NCBI GenBank assembly: GCA_022576105.1
Contig: JACZRM010000062.1
Coordinates: forward strand, 1-8,493
Direction of reading: 5' to 3'
Source of the DNA: Chloroflexota bacterium
GTDB taxonomy: Bacteria > Chloroflexota > Dehalococcoidia > UBA3495
Length of the DNA stretch: 8,493 nt
Numbering within the stretch: the stretch's first letter is position 1; the number at the start of each line of letters is the position of its first letter. The notes below the pieces were generated by a model. It saw nothing but the letters and a program-made list of their open reading frames with translations, made no database searches and was not told where the DNA came from. The translations under genes and the position numbers were made by a program. This document shows positions 5,384-8,493 of this stretch, piece after piece.

Positions 5384-7438
5384 TTACCGGGGAAACGCCT
5401 CCCGCACGCCGCCGTCCACCGGTATCATTGCGCCGGTGGTCCTGGACGACCGCTCCGAAGCCAAAAACAGCACCATTTGGGCCACATCTTCACCGCGCAC
5501 CTGCGTCTTGAGCAGTGTCCGCTGTTGGTAGAAGTTTTCCAGTTCATCAAGGCTCACTCCGTGGGCCGTGGCCCGTTCCTGGCGCAACTCCTCCGACCAG
5601 AGGCGGGAACCCTGGAAAATGGCGTCCGGGTTGACCACGTTGACTCGAATTCCGAACTGGCCGTTTTCCAACGCCAGCACCCGGGCCAACTGCACCTCGG
5701 CAGCCTTGGACACGCTGTAGGCTCCGAAGTCAGCGCCGGGAGCCGGTACATTCTTGGTGCCGATGAACACCAGGCTGCCGCCGGTGCCTTGCTCCTTCAT
5801 CAGCCTTACTGTTTCCGCCGCCACCAGGAAATGGCCGGTGGTGTTGATGTCCAGGGCCCTCTGCCATTCGGCCAAGGTTAGCGTGTCGATAGCGCCCACT
5901 GGCGCAATCCCGGCATTGGACACCAGTATATCCAGGCCGCCGTAGGCCAGCCGCAATTCCTGGAACGCCCGCTTCACCTCCCTTTCGTCGGCTACGTTCA
6001 TGAGCAGAGACACGCCGCGTCCAGGCCCGTAGGACTGATTAATCTCTTCGGCCACCGCCATGCCGCCCTCAGCGTCGATGTCGGTTACTACGACATGGGC
6101 GCCCTCGGCGGCCAGCCCAAGGGCAATGGCTTTGCCAATACCGCTGGCGGCTCCGGTGATCAGGGCCACCTTTCTGGCCAGTTCCTTTTCCGGCGGGGCC
6201 AGGGTCAACTTGTAAAGCTCCAGGGGCCAGTATTCAGCATCGTAGGCATCCTGAGCGGTCAATGAGGTGAACTGGCTGTTGGCCTGGGCCGAGCCGATGA
6301 CGCTGATGGTATGGTGGTAAATATCGCCGGTAATCTCGGCGGCCCGGGCGTCCTTGCCGGTGGTCCACATGCCGATCCCGGGCAGTAAAATCACCCGGGG
6401 GTTGGGGTCCAACATGGGATGCTCCCCGGCGGTGTTCGACTGATACCACTGGGCATACTCCTCGGTATATTCCGATAGACTCTGGCGCAGTTTCTCCGAG
6501 ACTGCCGATACATCTGAGACATCGGTCACGTCCAACCACAAGGGTTTACGCTTGGTGTGAATCAGATGGTCGGGTGTGGCTGGGCCGATGCCGCTCAACC
6601 GGCGACCCTCGACGCTGCCGATGAACTCCAGAACGTCGGGCGAGCCGTCAAATCGCAGCACCATTTTCTGCTGCTGGCTGATCAGCCCGCGCAGGGTGGG
6701 CGCCACCGATGCCGCCACCCGATGCCTTTCCGCTTGATCCAAAGGGTTCCTGGCCCAGCCGCCAAATACCGACTTGGCGCCCTTCTTGATGAATTCCTCG
6801 GCTTTATTGACCAGCTCAATATGCCCTTCGTAGGCCGACTTGGTATCGTCTCCCCAGGTGAACAGGCCGTGGTTAACCAGCACCACTCCTTCAACCCTGG
6901 GAGATTCCTTCACCGCCAGGCCCACCAGCTTGGACAGTTTGAAGCCGGGCCGGTAGTAATCGACGATGGCGATGCTGTCACCGTAGACCTGCTGCAGCAC
7001 CGAAGCAGCGTCTTGATTGTTGGTCAGGGCCACCACCGCATCGGCGTGAGAATGGGCCACCGCCATGAAGGGCAAAAAGGCGTGCAGCAGGGTTTCAATG
7101 GACGACCGGGGAGAGCTGGGGTCCATTAAACAGTGCTCCAGGTAGGCCACCATGTCCTCGTCGGACATCTCATCCCGTTCAAAGAGGGGCAGAATATCGT
7201 CCATCCTTAATCTGGGGAATTGGCGCCGAATTATTGACTTCATGTCCGACCCGGATCCCTTGATCCACATGGCTGAAACATCCTGGCCTTTGAAGTCCTT
7301 TTCGATCACCTTGATCGACGTGTTGCCCCCGCCCCAAACCACCAGCGACGAGTCTTCGCCAATGAGCCGGCTCATGTAGACCAGCTTGTCCAACTCGTCC
7401 ATATCGTGGGTGTGGCTGTCTGACCAGCGACTATCCAT
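5384..7438 (-). CDS. Bifunctional class II aldolase / short-chain dehydrogenase (rhamnulose-1-phosphate aldolase/lactaldehyde dehydrogenase type)
   Basis: This is a 684-residue cytoplasmic fusion, the same size as the Bacillus YuxG-type protein. The N-terminal class II aldolase/adducin domain (about 15-230) carries WGGGNTS (35-41), the SIETLLHAF helix with the likely catalytic E115, metal ligands H129 and H131 in AHSHAD, and a third His in NHG (189-191). The C-terminal SDR domain (about 418-684) has the dinucleotide motif TGAASGIG (428-435), NAG at 508-510 and YxxxK with Y574 and K578. The family splits a ketose (rhamnulose-1-phosphate or similar deoxysugar) into dihydroxyacetone phosphate and lactaldehyde and oxidises the aldehyde with NAD. 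No isomerase or kinase gene lies beside it, so the true sugar is uncertain. The catalytic Ser position, 13 residues before Tyr, is Thr561. A GTG at 7456 would add six residues, but the Shine-Dalgarno selects the ATG at 7438. Confidence 0.88.
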   Translation of the reverse strand: MDSRWSDSHTHDMDELDKLVYMSRLIGEDSSLVVWGGGNTSIKVIEKDFKGQDVSAMWIKGSGSDMKSIIRRQFPRLRMDDILPLFERDEMSDEDMVAYLEHCLMDPSSPRSSIETLLHAFLPFMAVAHSHADAVVALTNNQDAASVLQQVYGDSIAIVDYYRPGFKLSKLVGLAVKESPRVEGVVLVNHGLFTWGDDTKSAYEGHIELVNKAEEFIKKGAKSVFGGWARNPLDQAERHRVAASVAPTLRGLISQQQKMVLRFDGSPDVLEFIGSVEGRRLSGIGPATPDHLIHTKRKPLWLDVTDVSDVSAVSEKLRQSLSEYTEEYAQWYQSNTAGEHPMLDPNPRVILLPGIGMWTTGKDARAAEITGDIYHHTISVIGSAQANSQFTSLTAQDAYDAEYWPLELYKLTLAPPEKELARKVALITGAASGIGKAIALGLAAEGAHVVVTDIDAEGGMAVAEEINQSYGPGRGVSLLMNVADEREVKRAFQELRLAYGGLDILVSNAGIAPVGAIDTLTLAEWQRALDINTTGHFLVAAETVRLMKEQGTGGSLVFIGTKNVPAPGADFGAYSVSKAAEVQLARVLALENGQFGIRVNVVNPDAIFQGSRLWSEELRQERATAHGVSLDELENFYQQRTLLKTQVRGEDVAQMVLFLASERSSRTTGAMIPVDGGVREAFPR

Positions 7439-7444
7439 TGCGAT

Positions 7445-7452
7445 TTCTCCCC
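7445..7452 (-). promoter_or_regulatory. Shine-Dalgarno deciding the ATG start of the aldolase/SDR gene
   Basis: Minus-strand GGGGAGAA ends six bases before the ATG at 7438. The alternative in-frame GTG at 7456 lies upstream of this site and would place it inside the coding region. The ATG start is therefore preferred. Confidence 0.65.
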
Positions 7453-7487
7453 TCACTTGCTCAGTACTGAAACGGTAGACCTATCCG

Positions 7488-7546
7488 ACTCTTGCAGAGT
7501 ATGCCCGGCAACTTCGCACTTGGCAAGCGTTGGGAGGCTGCCGGGC
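7488..7546 (-). promoter_or_regulatory. Tandem hairpins, possible structured leader of the aldolase/SDR gene
   Basis: A perfect 8-bp inverted repeat, GCCCGGCA (7503-7510) with TGCCGGGC (7539-7546), encloses a smaller CTTGgCAAG hairpin (7519-7527). Two bases from its edge is ACTCT-TGC-AGAGT (7488-7500), a 5-bp hairpin with a 3-nt loop. In a minus-strand transcript both would sit 50-110 bases before the aldolase ATG, a typical leader position. I could not match them to a riboswitch consensus I know. Neither strand has a T-run after the large stem, so a terminator is less likely. Strand and role are inferred. Confidence 0.35.
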
Positions 7547-7559
7547 TTTAGTCGCCAAA

Positions 7560-7608
7560 ATTAACGTTAACTCTGCAAAATTAACCCAACAAGTACTTTC
7601 ATTAACCC
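7560..7608. repeat. Phased ATTAAC direct repeats
   Basis: ATTAAC occurs at 7560-7565, 7580-7585 and 7601-7606, a spacing of 20 and 21 bases, or about two helical turns. The first two are parts of a longer match, CAAAATTAAC (7556-7565 and 7576-7585). The last two extend to ATTAACCC. The first also overlaps the 10-base palindrome TTAACGTTAA (7561-7570). Face-of-helix spacing in a divergent spacer is what a cooperative operator looks like, but no regulator is identified. Confidence 0.4.
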
Positions 7609-7756
7609 TCCCCAAGGCAAGCTTTACCGCTCCGCCATGGTCGATCGCAATACAATTCACCAATAAGTTCGGCATAAACTCGGTTGAACCCGTTACAAAA
7701 GGTAACAATTCAGTGAATCGATGGTGCAGATAAGCAGCCAGGATGAGCACGGTACG

Positions 7757-8493
7757 ATGAAAAAGATGATTAAGAACCTGCTAACCCAAGAAACCGGATT
7801 CGCCATGATGATTGTGGTGGGCTTTATGGCGCTGGCGGTTCCTTTGCTCACCTCCGCGCTGGCTCTGGGAGGCGTCCTGAGCAAAGATTCCCTGATCAAG
7901 TTCAGTATCGCCAAGAATCAGTACTCCAGTGCGGCTGGCCGGGAGTACATAAGTTTCCTCTCGGACAATCCAACGACCTGGGATGACTGGATCAATAACA
8001 CCGGCGGCCTGGATTCTTTTACCATTAACGATGACACGGTGGAAATCACCGGCGACCGGAATGGGGCATCCAACAATGGCGCGCTCGTCTACTGCATCTT
8101 TGGTGAAACTTCAGTTGAAATCGAGGAGAACGCCTCGGTTCTGTGCAGCATTGCCAGTAACGGCGACATTGAGTTGGAAAAGGACGCTACGGTTACTGGA
8201 AACGTAGTCAGTGGCGGCAACGTAACCCTGGAAGACAATGCCACGGTGAATGGAGATGTGACGGCCGCCGGTTCGGTAACGTTAGATACCGGCGCAAGCG
8301 TTACGGGCACCATTACCGAAAACGCCGGCTGGACGCCCATCACCGGCCCAACGCCCAACTACGATGTGACTATAACCGTCACCGATCAGGACGGCAACGA
8401 AACCGTGCAGACCTTCTCGGTGGATGGGGGAGCATTGCCCCTGTCCTTCAACCTGGCTGCCGGTGGAACCGACGTCACCGTCCCATCCGGCGG
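7757..8493 (+). CDS. Prepilin-like membrane protein with beta-solenoid (bactofilin-like) repeats, 3' end beyond the window
   Basis: An uninterrupted frame of 245 codons begins ATGAAAAAG and runs off the right edge. The N-terminus (LLTQETGFAMMIVVGFMALA, about 8-27) has a short basic leader, a Gly-Phe junction (14-15) and a hydrophobic helix, like type III prepilin or PilX-type minor pilin signals. The usual Glu at mature position 5 is replaced by Ile19. After a helical stretch (about 45-68), residues 115-186 contain four 18-residue repeats rich in Val, Thr, Gly and Asn, resembling the polymer-forming beta-solenoid of bactofilins. A Pro/Thr linker (about 191-201) leads to a beta-rich segment, VTITVTDQDGNETVQTFSV, which may begin an Ig-like domain. 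I infer a surface or pilus-associated protein. The start is not certain: AGGA lies 13 bases upstream, and the ATG at 7766 is an alternative. The identity of any following genes is unknown. Confidence 0.72.
   Translation, partial: MKKMIKNLLTQETGFAMMIVVGFMALAVPLLTSALALGGVLSKDSLIKFSIAKNQYSSAAGREYISFLSDNPTTWDDWINNTGGLDSFTINDDTVEITGDRNGASNNGALVYCIFGETSVEIEENASVLCSIASNGDIELEKDATVTGNVVSGGNVTLEDNATVNGDVTAAGSVTLDTGASVTGTITENAGWTPITGPTPNYDVTITVTDQDGNETVQTFSVDGGALPLSFNLAAGGTDVTVPSG
8099..8314 (+). repeat. Four tandem 18-residue beta-solenoid repeats (54-bp units)
   Basis: Residues 115-132, 133-150, 151-168 and 169-186 of the pilin-like protein align with the pattern x-G-x-(V/I)-x-(L/I)-x-x-x-A-(S/T)-V-x-G-x-(V/I). 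Examples are GDIELEKDATVTGNV, GNVTLEDNATVNGDV and GSVTLDTGASVTGTI. Eighteen residues per turn with alternating Val/Thr and recurring Gly fits a beta-helix coil, as in bactofilins. The first unit is the most divergent (ENASVLCSI). The alignment is seen directly; the fold is inference. Confidence 0.7.

Larger units (their letters stand above)
7439..7756. other. Divergent intergenic region rich in inverted and direct repeats
   Basis: This 318-bp spacer separates the minus-strand aldolase/SDR gene from the plus-strand pilin-like gene. It contains two adjacent hairpins (7488-7546), three ATTAAC copies spaced 20 and 21 bases apart (7560-7606) and an inverted repeat GTTAC/GTAAC at 7692-7706. Short reading frames here (for example 7530-7733 plus) look non-coding: composition is unremarkable and ribosome binding sites are absent. 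No promoter core matches well enough to call. Confidence 0.6.

Noticed and set aside
6557..7129. 190-codon plus-strand frame opposite the aldolase domain
   Set aside because: It is antisense to a well-supported enzyme with conserved metal ligands, with no ribosome binding site or family resemblance.
7488..7560. Possible cyclic-di-GMP (GEMM-I) riboswitch ahead of the pilin-like gene
   Set aside because: The position is attractive for a pilus gene and a CCGGGC segment is present, but the conserved GGGACGCAAAGCC-type core is absent on the plus strand and the stem arrangement does not fit.
7530..7733. 67-codon plus-strand frame in the divergent spacer
   Set aside because: It overlaps the hairpin and repeat region, has no Shine-Dalgarno and no protein-like pattern.

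Overview
The window looks like chromosomal DNA of an uncultured, moderately GC-rich bacterium. A Chloroflexota lineage of the SAR202/Dehalococcoidia kind is my best guess. It rests on recalled gene types (a sugar aldolase/SDR fusion, an OFA-like MFS permease, a bacterial PAC2 protein) and on a nested hairpin repeat whose translation reads FDKLRACPEFIEG, common in assemblies of uncultured bacteria. No ribosomal or other marker gene supports this placement. I see no tRNA, rRNA, CRISPR array or intact transposase.

Left part (1-4283): a roughly 100-bp MITE-like element with inverted ends and CTAG flanks lies at 34-140. Three genes on the minus strand follow. In transcription order they are an MFS permease (4283-2982), a membrane-anchored metzincin protease with a coiled-coil stalk (2874-1285) and a PAC2-family protein (1233-283). 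The last has a strong Shine-Dalgarno and is followed by a small hairpin/T-rich terminator candidate. Gaps are 107 and 51 bp, so they could be co-transcribed, but their functions do not form an obvious pathway. The protease gene appears lower in GC than its neighbours.

Middle (4284-5352): a 580-bp gap holds the nested hairpin repeat (4450-4522) and a plausible sigma-70-type promoter for a Nudix hydrolase on the plus strand. The Nudix gene runs tail-to-tail into the next gene with only 31 bp between stop codons.

Right part (5384-8493): a 684-residue class II aldolase/short-chain dehydrogenase fusion, of the type used in rhamnose and related deoxysugar catabolism, reads on the minus strand. Its spacer to the next gene is about 320 bp and contains two adjacent hairpins, a helically phased ATTAAC triplet and another inverted repeat. 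A plus-strand gene then runs off the right edge. It has a prepilin-like N-terminus followed by four 18-residue repeats that suggest a beta-solenoid, like bactofilins and other polymer-forming proteins.

No single coherent new system is evident. The most notable items are the protease architecture with its 21-residue tandem repeats, the pilin-like/beta-solenoid protein, the Ser-to-Thr change at the SDR catalytic position, and the structured, repeat-rich spacer at 7439-7756.
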